Below, piece by piece: positions 43,052 to 50,736 of a DNA stretch of 64,000 nt (within the stretch, counting starts at the first letter, position 1; each line of letters starts with the position of its first letter). The stretch comes from Paramagnetospirillum kuznetsovii (GTDB lineage Bacteria; Pseudomonadota; Alphaproteobacteria; Rhodospirillales; Magnetospirillaceae). Both the position numbers and the translations under genes were made by a program. The stretch is taken from the NCBI RefSeq assembly GCF_003284725.1, contig NZ_PGTO01000001.1:62001-126000 (forward strand), in the 5' to 3' direction. The notes below the pieces were generated by a model. The model did no database searches, was not told the DNA's origin, and worked only from the letters and a program-made list of their open reading frames with translations.

Positions 43052-43884
43052 GCCTGCGCGAGACCCTGGCGGGACCGGCGGGAGCGGCATGGCGGCTGGT
43101 GGGACCGCTGTTGCCCCGGCCGCCGGGGGCGTTTCGCATCCTGATGTTCCACGACGTGCCGGATTCCCAGCGCGCGGCGCTGCGGCGGCTGGTGGAACGG
43201 CTGGTCGCCGAGAACCGCCTGATCGGCCCGGCGGAAGCGGCCAGCCGGTTGCGCCACGGCGGCGCAAGCCCCGGTTTGCCGCCGGTACTGCTGAGCTTCG
43301 ACGACGGTTTCGCCTCCAATCTGGAGGTGGCCGAGACCATCCTGGCGCCGCTGGGGGCGCATGCCCTGTTCTTCGTCTGCCCCGGCCTGATGGACCTATC
43401 GAAGGACGAGCAGGCGGCGGCGGTGTCGGCCAATGTGCTGCGCGGCCTCAAACCCGCCCCCGAGCCGCTGATGGATTGGACGGCGGTGGAGCGGCTGGTG
43501 ACTCTGGGCCACACCATCGGCAACCATACCAGCGACCATCTCCGGCTGACCGAACTGAGCGCCGACGCCAAGGCCGAGCAGATCGAGAAAGCCGCCGAGG
43601 CGCTTCGTTCGCGGCTGGGTGAAACGCCGGACTGGTTCGCCTACACCTTCGGCGATGTGGACAGCATCGACGCCGAGTCCCTGCATCTGATCGGCCGCCA
43701 TCACCGCTATTGCCGCTCCGGGGTGCGGGGCGTCAACGGCAAGGGCACCGCCCCCCTGGCCTTGCGCGGCGATCATGTGGATCTGGCGGCCACTCCGACG
43801 TGGCGGATGCTGGCGGTGGACGGCGCCCTGGCCCTGGCCTATGGCGAGCAGCGTCAGCACCTGGATCGGATGGTTCAGGCGTAA
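43048..43884 (+). CDS. Polysaccharide deacetylase (NodB-homology, CE4)
   Basis: The 278-residue protein has the CE4 metal-site motifs: Ser-Phe-Asp-Asp-Gly near residue 90, His-Thr-Ile-Gly-Asn-His near residue 155, and a C-terminal aromatic-Thr-Phe-Gly segment. The N-terminal Met-Phe-His-Asp-Val motif is the usual first beta strand. No signal peptide is evident, suggesting a cytoplasmic-face or lipid-linked substrate. It overlaps the asnB-like gene at its start. Its 3' end overlaps the convergent yggS gene by 10 bp. It could remove an N-acetyl group so that another acyl group or charge can be placed. Confidence 0.88.
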   Translation: MSLRETLAGPAGAAWRLVGPLLPRPPGAFRILMFHDVPDSQRAALRRLVERLVAENRLIGPAEAASRLRHGGASPGLPPVLLSFDDGFASNLEVAETILAPLGAHALFFVCPGLMDLSKDEQAAAVSANVLRGLKPAPEPLMDWTAVERLVTLGHTIGNHTSDHLRLTELSADAKAEQIEKAAEALRSRLGETPDWFAYTFGDVDSIDAESLHLIGRHHRYCRSGVRGVNGKGTAPLALRGDHVDLAATPTWRMLAVDGALALAYGEQRQHLDRMVQA

Positions 43885-44540
43885 TCGCGATGGCCGAAAA
43901 TGGCCGAGCCCACCCGCACATGGGTGGCGCCCGCCCGGATGGCGGCGGGATAGTCGCCGCTCATGCCCATGCTGAGAACCGACAGCCCGTTGCGCGCCGC
44001 CATCTCGGCCAGCAGGCGGAAATGCGGGGCCGGGTCGGCTTCGGCGGGCGGGATGCACATCAGTCCCTCGATCTCCAGATGGTACTGGTCGCGGCAGACG
44101 GTGATCAGGGAATCCACATGGTCGGGATCGCAACCGGCCTTCTGGTCCTCGCGGCCGGTATTGACCTGGATCAGCAGGCGCGGCTTGCGGCCGATTCGGG
44201 CCATCTCGTCGGCCACGGCGCGGGCCAGCTTGGGGCGGTCGATGCTCTCGATGACGTCGAACAGCGCCACCGCTTCGCGCACCTTATTGGTCTGCAGCGG
44301 CCCGATCAGGTGCAGCTCCAGTTGGGGGAAGCGCGCTTTCAGGTCGGGGAACTTGGCCTTGGCCTCCTGGACCCGGTTCTCGCCGAACACAAGCTGACCG
44401 GCCAAGACCGCCTCTTCCACCGCCTCGGCGGGATGGGTCTTGCTGACGGCGACCAAGGCGACCGAATCGGGATCGCGCCCGGCGGCGCGGGCGGCCTCAT
44501 TGATGCGGTCTTGCACGGCGGCAAGGGCGGCGGCGATCAT
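43875..44540 (-). CDS. YggS-family PLP homeostasis protein
   Basis: The 221-residue protein has the PLP lysine in Ala-Val-Ser-Lys-Thr-His-Pro (Lys at about residue 34) and Phe-Gly-Glu-Asn-Arg-Val-Gln-Glu just after, then Ser-Met-Gly-Met-Ser-Gly-Asp near the C-terminus. These are the fingerprints of the YggS/PLPBP family, which buffers pyridoxal phosphate. It overlaps the start of the capD-like gene by 4 bp and so is translated after it. The deacetylase gene converges with a 10-bp overlap. Its presence beside sugar aminotransferases may reflect chance, since the family is housekeeping. Confidence 0.92.
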   Translation of the reverse strand: MIAAALAAVQDRINEAARAAGRDPDSVALVAVSKTHPAEAVEEAVLAGQLVFGENRVQEAKAKFPDLKARFPQLELHLIGPLQTNKVREAVALFDVIESIDRPKLARAVADEMARIGRKPRLLIQVNTGREDQKAGCDPDHVDSLITVCRDQYHLEIEGLMCIPPAEADPAPHFRLLAEMAARNGLSVLSMGMSGDYPAAIRAGATHVRVGSAIFGHRDYA

Positions 44541-46423
44541 GTGGGCTGGTATTCCGGCACCAGGCGCCGGAGGATGGCCACGGCGGGCTCGATCCGATGG
44601 GCGCGGCAGGCCTGCGACAGATCATCGAGCGCCAGGCCCAGCTCCTCGGCATCGACGGCACGCGGCGTCGCCACCAGGATGCCGGGTTGGCTGGTGGGAA
44701 CCGGCGGCTCGGCGCCGTGGAAGATTTCCTCGAACAGCTTCTCGCCGGGGCGCAGGCCGGTATAGGTGATCTGGATGTCCTTGTCGGGGCGCAGACCGGC
44801 GAGGCGGATCATCTGACGCGCCAGATGGACGATGCGCACCGGCTCGCCCATGTCGAGCACGAAGATCTTGCCGCGATAATCAGGGTGACCGGCGCCGAAG
44901 GCGGAGGCCTGCAGCACCAGTTCCACCGCTTCCCTGACCGTCATGAAATAGCGGGTCATGTCGGGATGGGTCACGGTGATGGGGCCACCGGCCTCCAACT
45001 GCTTCTGGAACAGCGGCACCACCGAGCCGGTGGAGCCCAGCACGTTGCCGAAGCGCACGGTGACGAAGCGGGTGCCATCGGGCTGGGCCAGATCCAGCGC
45101 CTGGGCGTACATTTCCGCCACCCGCTTGGACGCCCCCATCACATTGGTGGGGTTGACCGCCTTGTCGGTGGAAATCTGCACCATCAGCCCGACCTTGGCC
45201 TGGATGCAGGCATCCACCACGATCCGCGTGCCCACCGCATTGGTCAGCAGCCCCTCGTCGGGATTGTATTCCACCATGGGAACATGTTTCAGGGCGGCGG
45301 CGTGGAACACGAGGTCCGGCCGGTGCTCGGCCATGACCTGGCCCACCCGTTCGGCGTCGCGCACATCGCCCAGGACCGGTACATGCTCCACCGGCACATG
45401 CTCGATCTGGGCACCGCCTTGCGACAGTTCCTGGTCGATGGCGTAGAGATTGAACTCGCAGGCCTCGAACAGGACCAGGCGCGACGGCCCGAAATCCCTG
45501 ATCTGGCGCACCAGTTCGGAACCGATGCTGCCGCCCGCCCCGGTGACCATGACGCGGCGGCCCCGGATCAGGCGTTCCATGCCGCCGCGATCCAGCGCCA
45601 ACTGCGGACGACCCAGCAGGTCTTCCACCGCGATGGAGCGCAGCGAGAGGCGTTCCTCCACCCCGTCCTTGAGATCGGTCAGGCGGGGAATGCGGGCCAA
45701 GCCCAGACCCAGCCGGTCGGCGGCGTCCAACAGTTCGCGCACCACCGCGCCGTCGAGGCGGTGGTCGGTGATGATCAGCCGTTGCGGCGCCTGGCCGCGC
45801 CGGGTCAGCGCGGCGATGACCTCGTCCAACTGATCGATACCGCCCAGCACGTCGACGCCATGGATATTGCGCCCCACCCGGCCGCCGCGCTCGCTGACCA
45901 GCCCGACGGCGCGGTATTCCGCCTGATCGGAGCGGGTGGCGCGGATGAACAGTTCCGCTTCGTCGCCGGCGCCCACCAACAGCACCGGGATCGCGCCGCC
46001 GCGCGCGGCCCGCACCGATTGGACCTTGTCCTTGAAGGTGCGGTAGAGAAAACGCGGCCCGCCCAGCAGGGTCAGCAGCACGAACCAATTGATGATCAGG
46101 ACCGAGCGCGGCAGGCTTTGCAGCCGCGTCATCAGGAACAGCACCGCCATGAAGATCAGCACCGTCAGGGTGGCGGCGCGCACCAAGGCCGTCATGTCGC
46201 TGACCGAGGCATAGCGCCAGACGCCGCGATACAGGCGCTGGGACAGGAAGACCGGCACGGCGACGGCGGTGAACAGCCCGGCGCCCAACAACAGGTCGCC
46301 ATTGCCCCAATAGCGGCCCATCTCGTCGCCCAGGCGCAGATACAGCGCCAGCACGAACGACAGCGCCGCCATCACCACGTCATGGCCGAACGCGATATGA
46401 GCCCGCGAGAACCCGTCCTTCAT
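44537..46423 (-). CDS. UDP-sugar 4,6-dehydratase of the WbpM/CapD/PglF type
   Basis: The 628-residue protein has four membrane segments in its first 140 residues, a middle domain and a C-terminal SDR domain with Val-Thr-Gly-Ala-Gly-Gly-Ser-Ile-Gly-Ser near residue 292. The catalytic region Ser-Thr-Asp-Lys-Ala-Val-Asn-Pro-Thr-Asn-Val-Met-Gly-Ala-Ser-Lys has the Met in place of Tyr that is typical of the long WbpM-like subfamily. It makes UDP-4-keto-6-deoxy-GlcNAc for QuiNAc/FucNAc-type sugars. The ATG at 46423 is preferred to the TTG one codon upstream. A GGTGA element lies just upstream. Confidence 0.93.
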   Translation of the reverse strand: MKDGFSRAHIAFGHDVVMAALSFVLALYLRLGDEMGRYWGNGDLLLGAGLFTAVAVPVFLSQRLYRGVWRYASVSDMTALVRAATLTVLIFMAVLFLMTRLQSLPRSVLIINWFVLLTLLGGPRFLYRTFKDKVQSVRAARGGAIPVLLVGAGDEAELFIRATRSDQAEYRAVGLVSERGGRVGRNIHGVDVLGGIDQLDEVIAALTRRGQAPQRLIITDHRLDGAVVRELLDAADRLGLGLARIPRLTDLKDGVEERLSLRSIAVEDLLGRPQLALDRGGMERLIRGRRVMVTGAGGSIGSELVRQIRDFGPSRLVLFEACEFNLYAIDQELSQGGAQIEHVPVEHVPVLGDVRDAERVGQVMAEHRPDLVFHAAALKHVPMVEYNPDEGLLTNAVGTRIVVDACIQAKVGLMVQISTDKAVNPTNVMGASKRVAEMYAQALDLAQPDGTRFVTVRFGNVLGSTGSVVPLFQKQLEAGGPITVTHPDMTRYFMTVREAVELVLQASAFGAGHPDYRGKIFVLDMGEPVRIVHLARQMIRLAGLRPDKDIQITYTGLRPGEKLFEEIFHGAEPPVPTSQPGILVATPRAVDAEELGLALDDLSQACRAHRIEPAVAILRRLVPEYQPT

Positions 46424-46457
46424 CAAATCACCAAGCTACTGAACCCCAGGTCCGAAC

Positions 46458-46619
46458 TTACCCCGTTCCCCGACCGGGGCAAATGCCATTTCGGTCGCCG
46501 CCACGCCCACCCCGGCACTGGGGCAGGCTGATCCCCTGTTCCAGCAGCCGGGCCCAGGACGGCATCACCAAGGCCTCCAAAGCCGGGAGAAGACGATCGG
46601 CTGCGGACAAGCGGTGCAT
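46458..46619 (-). CDS. Possible small gene or remnant, unknown
   Basis: An ATG at 46619 opens 53 codons with many hydrophobic residues (starting Met-His-Arg-Leu-Ser-Ala-Ala-Asp-Arg-Leu-Leu) and codon use biased to G or C at third positions. Reading can be extended upstream in frame without a start, giving Phe-Gly-Pro-Arg-Arg-Leu-Phe-Thr-Glu-Ile-Pro-Pro-Phe. This could be a remnant of a larger gene or a chance reading in GC-rich DNA. No Shine-Dalgarno element is well placed. No family is recognised. Confidence 0.2.
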   Translation of the reverse strand: MHRLSAADRLLPALEALVMPSWARLLEQGISLPQCRGGRGGDRNGICPGRGTG

Positions 46620-46769
46620 GAACGGCGGAATCTCCGTGAAAAGGCGCCTTGGCCCAAAAAGCGCCGGGACGCTACCACAGGCCCTGGCGACGGGCCAGAA
46701 TCAAACACCCGGCGGGCGGTTTCCGCCTTGCCCCGACACCCGCAGGTCCGGATAATGAAAGGTCCAGCC

Positions 46770-46799
46770 TTGAAGTATCGCCCGGACCGACTTTATATT
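46770..46799 (+). promoter_or_regulatory. Candidate sigma70 promoter of the radical SAM gene
   Basis: TTGAAG (46770-46775) and TATATT (46794-46799) are separated by 18 bp, giving a likely start near 46806 and a leader of about 35 bases to the ATG at 46841. A further TATGAT lies at 46803-46808. Confidence 0.5.
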
Positions 46800-46840
46800 G
46801 GCTATGATTCGCAACAAGTCCCTGCCGGATTGCCCTCTTG

Positions 46841-48499
46841 ATGAATGAAAATCCCATGACATCCGCCGCAGCCGCCCCCCGGTCGTGCAAGATGACCTTC
46901 GTGTCCGTGGAATCGGGCATCACCGCCCTGGGGTTTCGTCGCGTGGCGGCGGTGGCGCGCGGCCTGGACGCCGCCACCGACATCCTGTTCATCGCCACCG
47001 ACAATCTTTATTCGCTGGTCAGCCATATCTTTCCGTCCAAGCGGATCAGCTTCGGCGATCTGGATGCCGAGGTGGTGGGCAAGCGTCTCGCCCGATCGGA
47101 CCTGATCTGCTTTTCCTCCATGACGGCGTCGTCGAAGCAAGTGGAAGCCATCATCGCCAGCATCCGCCGCCACAATCCCAAGGCCTTCGTGCTATTCGGC
47201 GGCGTGCATCCCATCATCTATCCCGAAGAGGCCATGGCGGTGGCCGACGCCATCTGCGTCGCCGAGGGCGAAAAGCCGTTCGAGATGTTTTATCGCGCCT
47301 TCACGGCGGGCGAGGATTACACTGCGGTGCCCGGCATGTGGTTCAAGACGGCCGACGGCATCCGCAAGACTCCGGCGCTTCCGCTCAACAGCCAGGCCGA
47401 TCTGAATTCGTTTCCCCATATCTTCTACGGGCTGGATTGCGAAATCTACGACCTGAAGGAGCACGATTTTCGGCCGTTCGACAAATTCGACTATACCCAG
47501 TTCATGGGACTGACCTATCGCACGGTGTGGTCCATCGGCTGTCCGTTCTCGTGCACCTTCTGCGCCAACGACGCCTTCATCGCCCTGGACAAGAAATACA
47601 CCAAGCTGCGGTTCCCCTCGGTCGATTACCTGCTCGACGAGATCGAGGAGGGCATCGCGGCGCATCCCTATATTTCCACCGTCGCCTTCTACGACGACAA
47701 CCTCATCGCCCTGCCGGTGGACGTGATCCGCGAATTCGCCCAGAAGTACAAGCAGCGCATTGGCCTGCCCTTCGTGGTGTTCGGAGTCCATCCCAACATC
47801 ATCACCCACGAGAAGTTCGAGATGCTGGCCGAGGCGGGCATGAACCGCGCCCGCATGGGCATGCAGAGCGGCAACGAGAAGATGCTGACCTTCTATCAGC
47901 GCAACACCAAGGTGGAGCGCATCCGCTCCTCGGTGTCCATTCTCGCCGCCGCCGCCCGCAAATACGACATGATCCCGCCCGCCTACGACATCATCGCCGA
48001 CAATCCTCTGGAAACCCGCAGCGACATCGTCGAGACCCTGCGCTTCCTCTACGAGCTGGACCGGCCCTTCACCCTGACCATCTTCTCGCTTCGGGTCTTC
48101 CCCAAGACCAAGCTGTGGGAATATTTCGCCGTCCATCCGGAAATGGGCGACCCGCGCAAGATCAACTCGTCCTATCTGGACACCCGCAAGACCATGGGCA
48201 ACGTCCTGCATTACGTGCTGGGCACGGTCAAGCCGCCCAAATGGATCTTCGACCGGCTACTGGGCTTCGTGCGCGGCTATGACGAGGAGCAGCCGGATTA
48301 CCCGGTGCTGCATTTCCTGGCCAAGAACATCTATCTGACCAAGCGCGCCATCGACCACCTGACCCGGCTGGACTTCACCGTCATCGTCGGCGGCTGGACC
48401 TATTACATGTGGAAGCTCGGACTGGTGAGCGGCCCCAAGCGGGGCACCATTCCGCCAACCCCGCCCGCTCCGACTCCCCTGGCTCAGCCGGGGGAATAG
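46841..48499 (+). CDS. B12-binding-domain radical SAM protein
   Basis: The 552-residue protein has an N-terminal cobalamin-binding-like domain (residues about 15-150, without an obvious Asp-x-His-x-x-Gly) and a radical SAM domain. The cluster cysteines are Cys234, Cys238 and Cys241 (Cys-x3-Cys-x2-Cys). Downstream, Met-Gly-Met-Gln-Ser-Gly-Asn-Glu matches the SAM-contact region of the family. Members methylate unactivated carbons or do other radical chemistry on lipids, sugars or phosphonates. The ATG at 46841 is chosen over the TTG codon before it; a later ATG (46856) is also possible. Its 3' end overlaps the convergent fcl gene by 16 bp. The substrate is unknown. Confidence 0.85.
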   Translation: MNENPMTSAAAAPRSCKMTFVSVESGITALGFRRVAAVARGLDAATDILFIATDNLYSLVSHIFPSKRISFGDLDAEVVGKRLARSDLICFSSMTASSKQVEAIIASIRRHNPKAFVLFGGVHPIIYPEEAMAVADAICVAEGEKPFEMFYRAFTAGEDYTAVPGMWFKTADGIRKTPALPLNSQADLNSFPHIFYGLDCEIYDLKEHDFRPFDKFDYTQFMGLTYRTVWSIGCPFSCTFCANDAFIALDKKYTKLRFPSVDYLLDEIEEGIAAHPYISTVAFYDDNLIALPVDVIREFAQKYKQRIGLPFVVFGVHPNIITHEKFEMLAEAGMNRARMGMQSGNEKMLTFYQRNTKVERIRSSVSILAAAARKYDMIPPAYDIIADNPLETRSDIVETLRFLYELDRPFTLTIFSLRVFPKTKLWEYFAVHPEMGDPRKINSSYLDTRKTMGNVLHYVLGTVKPPKWIFDRLLGFVRGYDEEQPDYPVLHFLAKNIYLTKRAIDHLTRLDFTVIVGGWTYYMWKLGLVSGPKRGTIPPTPPAPTPLAQPGE

Positions 48500-49425
48500 C
48501 GCGCCAGATAGTCGGAATAGGCGGCCGCCAATCCATCCGCCAAGCTGGTCGATGCCCGCCAGCCGAGCGCGTGGACCTTGGCGGAATCCAGGAATTTGCG
48601 CGGCATGCCGTCGGGCTTGGTGGTGTCGAACGCGAAATTGCCGGTCCAGCCCACTGCCTTGGCGATGGCTTCGGCCAATTGGCGGATGGAGTATTCCAGC
48701 CCGCTGCCCAGGTTGAGCATCTCCTCGCCGGAATAGCTCTTCATCAGGAACACCACCCCGTCGGCCATGTCCTCGGTATAGAGGAATTCACGAAGCGGCG
48801 TGCCGGTGCCCCACAGGGTGACCGCCTCCAGCCCCTGGCGCTTGGCGTCGTGGATGCGCATGGTCAGCGCGGCGGCCACATGGCTTTGGGTCGGGTCGTA
48901 ATGGTCGCCCAGGCCGAACAGGCTGGCGGGCAGCACCGAGATGAAGTCGCAGCCGTATTGGCGGCGATAGGCCTGGCACATCTTGACGCCTGCGATCTTG
49001 GCGACGGCGTACCACTCGTTGGTGGGCTCCAGGGGCCCGGTCAGCAGCAGCTCCTCGCCCAGCGGCTGGGCGGCCGCGCGCGGATAGATGCAGTTGGAGC
49101 CCAGGAACAGCAGCTTGGCGACGCCCGCCTTCCAGGCGCCATGGATGACATTGGCCTCGATGACCATGTTGTCGTAGAGGAACTCGGCCGGGCGGGTGCT
49201 GTTGGCGATGATGCCGCCCACCGTGGCGGCGCACAGGAACACCGCGTCGGGCCTGTTGGCGGCCAGCCAATCCTCGACCTCGGACTGGCGGCGCAGGTCC
49301 AAGTCCTCGCGCCCCACGGTCAGGACCGCGCAGCCTTCTTGTTCTAGGCGACGGATAATGGCCGAGCCCGCCATGCCGCGATGGCCCGCCACCCAGACCC
49401 GCTTGCCCCTAAGGTCGAATGTCAT
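48484..49425 (-). CDS. fcl: GDP-L-fucose synthase (GDP-4-keto-6-deoxymannose epimerase/reductase)
   Basis: The 313-residue SDR has Val-Ala-Gly-His-Arg-Gly-Met-Ala-Gly-Ser near the start, Gly-Ser-Asn-Cys-Ile-Tyr-Pro near residue 107 and the catalytic pair in Trp-Tyr-Ala-Val-Ala-Lys near residue 137-141. It converts GDP-4-keto-6-deoxy-D-mannose to GDP-L-fucose. The ATG at 49425 has GAGGAGA six bases upstream, whereas an in-frame start at 49440 has none. No gmd gene is in the window, so its substrate must come from elsewhere. It converges with the radical SAM gene with a 16-bp overlap and is divergent from vapBC. Confidence 0.92.
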   Translation of the reverse strand: MTFDLRGKRVWVAGHRGMAGSAIIRRLEQEGCAVLTVGREDLDLRRQSEVEDWLAANRPDAVFLCAATVGGIIANSTRPAEFLYDNMVIEANVIHGAWKAGVAKLLFLGSNCIYPRAAAQPLGEELLLTGPLEPTNEWYAVAKIAGVKMCQAYRRQYGCDFISVLPASLFGLGDHYDPTQSHVAAALTMRIHDAKRQGLEAVTLWGTGTPLREFLYTEDMADGVVFLMKSYSGEEMLNLGSGLEYSIRQLAEAIAKAVGWTGNFAFDTTKPDGMPRKFLDSAKVHALGWRASTSLADGLAAAYSDYLARYSPG

Positions 49426-49509
49426 GACTGATCTCCTCACCGGGCGTGATCGTGGGCCGGACCGTCCGCAAGCTCAAGACCAAAGCTGGCGATTGCGGCA
49501 TGGATTATG

Positions 49510-49524
49510 TATAGTGACACTGTA
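49510..49524. promoter_or_regulatory. AT-rich imperfect dyad, candidate VapB operator
   Basis: TATAGTGACACTGTA is an imperfect inverted repeat centred on base 49517 and lies in a locally AT-rich stretch immediately upstream of the vapB start. Such dyads usually bind the antitoxin or the complex for autoregulation. Assignment is by position only. Confidence 0.4.
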
Positions 49525-49544
49525 TATATGTATATGAGGCGAAG

Positions 49545-49790
49545 ATGTCCATCCAGATCGCCAACCCCCAGGTCGTCGCTAAGATCAATCGCCTTGCCCG
49601 CGCAACCAGCCTAGGCAAGACCGCCGTGGTGGAAGCGGCGGTGGACCGCATGCTGGCGGAGCTGGCGGATAGGGCAGAGCCTGCGCCATGGGGCGGGATC
49701 GAGGCGATCGTCGCCCAGATGCATCAGCTCGCGCCACGTCACGACGCGTTCGACGCGGTTGAATACGACCATATGGGATTGCCGAAGTGA
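49545..49790 (+). CDS. vapB: VapB-type antitoxin
   Basis: The 81-residue protein has the hydrophobic-helical N-terminus of the VapB (Rv0623-like) family, with Ala-Arg-Ala-Thr-Ser-Leu-Gly-Lys-Thr-Ala-Val-Val-Glu-Ala-Ala-Val as the DNA-binding ribbon-helix-helix region, and a variable C-terminus that should wrap around the toxin. GAGG lies five bases before the ATG. The stop overlaps the GTG start of vapC. It neutralises the toxin and probably represses its own operon through the AT-rich dyad upstream. It is embedded between fcl and gmhB and is not obviously part of sugar synthesis. Confidence 0.9.
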   Translation: MSIQIANPQVVAKINRLARATSLGKTAVVEAAVDRMLAELADRAEPAPWGGIEAIVAQMHQLAPRHDAFDAVEYDHMGLPK

Positions 49791-50182
49791 TTGCCGTCGA
49801 TACCTCGGCCCTGATCGCCATCCTGCTCAACGAGCCGGACTGCCGCCGCTATCTGGACCGTCTGCAGCGGGCGGAACGGGCGTTGATCAGCACCGTATCG
49901 GCGGTGGAGGCGCGTATGGTCGGATTTGGCCGTTTCGGTCCCCGCGCCGTGGTCCTCCTGGACGATCTCATGCGCATGCCGGGCTTCGAGGTGGTTGCCC
50001 CCGGCCCGGCGGAGATGGACGCCGCCTTCAACGCCTTCGTTCTCTACGGAAAGGGAAGCGGCCATCCGGCCGGGCTCAACTTCGGCGATGTCTTCGCTTA
50101 TGCCCTGGCCAAGACCAGGAATCTTCCGCTGTTGTTCAAGGGTGACGACTTTTCAAGAACGGATCTCACCGCGGCTCTTTAA
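49787..50182 (+). CDS. vapC: VapC PIN-domain toxin ribonuclease
   Basis: The 131-residue PIN protein has the acidic residues Asp5, Glu41, Asp101 and probably Asp120 or Asp121 that bind the metal and cut RNA. The N-terminal Val-Asp-Thr-Ser-Ala motif is the usual family start. It uses a GTG start overlapping the vapB stop (GTGA), which couples translation so that antitoxin is made first. The length is normal and all acidic positions are present, so the toxin is likely active. Its end overlaps the convergent gmhB gene by 17 bp. Confidence 0.93.
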   Translation: MIAVDTSALIAILLNEPDCRRYLDRLQRAERALISTVSAVEARMVGFGRFGPRAVVLLDDLMRMPGFEVVAPGPAEMDAAFNAFVLYGKGSGHPAGLNFGDVFAYALAKTRNLPLLFKGDDFSRTDLTAAL

Positions 50183-50735
50183 GTGCCGCCCCTTCCGCCA
50201 CCAGCAGCTTTTCGATGATGCGCACCGCCGCGGGCAGGTCGTCCACCACATAGTCGGCGGTGCTGCCCTCCACATGCTTGGGGCCATGGCCGGTGCGCAC
50301 CAGGAAGGTGGTGGCGCCGACGCTCCGGCCCAGTTCCACGTCCACCGTCTTGTCGCCGATCATGAAGGAGCGGGCGGGGTCGAAGCGATGTTCCGCCACC
50401 GCCTGCATCACCATACCGGGCAGCGGCTTACGGCAGTCGCAGTCGTCTTCCGGCGCATGAGGGCAGATATAGATGCCGTCGATGGCGGCGCCCTCGGCTT
50501 CCAGGATGGCGTAGAGGCGGGTGTGGATCTCCTCGAGCCGGGCCATGTCGAAATAGCCGCGCGCCACGCCGGACTGATTGGTCACCACCGCCACGCCGAG
50601 GCCCAGGCGGTTCAGCCGCCGGATGGCCGCCCCGACGCCGGGATACAGTTCCAGCTGGTCGGGGTCGGACAGGTAGTTCACTTCCACATTGATGGTGCCG
50701 TCGCGGTCGATCAGCACGAAACGCCGTTCCGTCAT
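50166..50735 (-). CDS. gmhB: D-glycero-D-manno-heptose 1,7-bisphosphate 7-phosphatase
   Basis: The 189-residue HAD phosphatase has Leu-Ile-Asp-Arg-Asp-Gly-Thr at its start, Val-Thr-Asn-Gln-Ser-Gly-Val-Ala-Arg-Gly in the middle, a Cys-Pro-His-x5-Cys-x-Cys zinc loop and Ile-Gly-Asp-Lys. These are the GmhB signatures. It removes the 7-phosphate in ADP- or GDP-heptose synthesis. The ATG at 50735 has AAAGGA six bases upstream. It begins one base after the rsmB stop. Its gmhA-like partner is encoded at 57742-58362; the kinase/nucleotidyltransferase hldE is not in the window. Confidence 0.92.
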   Translation of the reverse strand: MTERRFVLIDRDGTINVEVNYLSDPDQLELYPGVGAAIRRLNRLGLGVAVVTNQSGVARGYFDMARLEEIHTRLYAILEAEGAAIDGIYICPHAPEDDCDCRKPLPGMVMQAVAEHRFDPARSFMIGDKTVDVELGRSVGATTFLVRTGHGPKHVEGSTADYVVDDLPAAVRIIEKLLVAEGAALKEPR

Positions 50736-50736
50736 G

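Larger units (their letters stand above)
46427..46840. other. Divergent intergenic region, about 410 bp
   Basis: This gap lies between the UDP-sugar dehydratase gene (minus) and the radical SAM gene (plus). It contains a short unassigned reading frame on the minus strand (46458-46619) and a good sigma70-like promoter for the plus-strand gene (46770-46799). No tRNA, strong hairpin or insertion sequence was seen. Confidence 0.6.
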
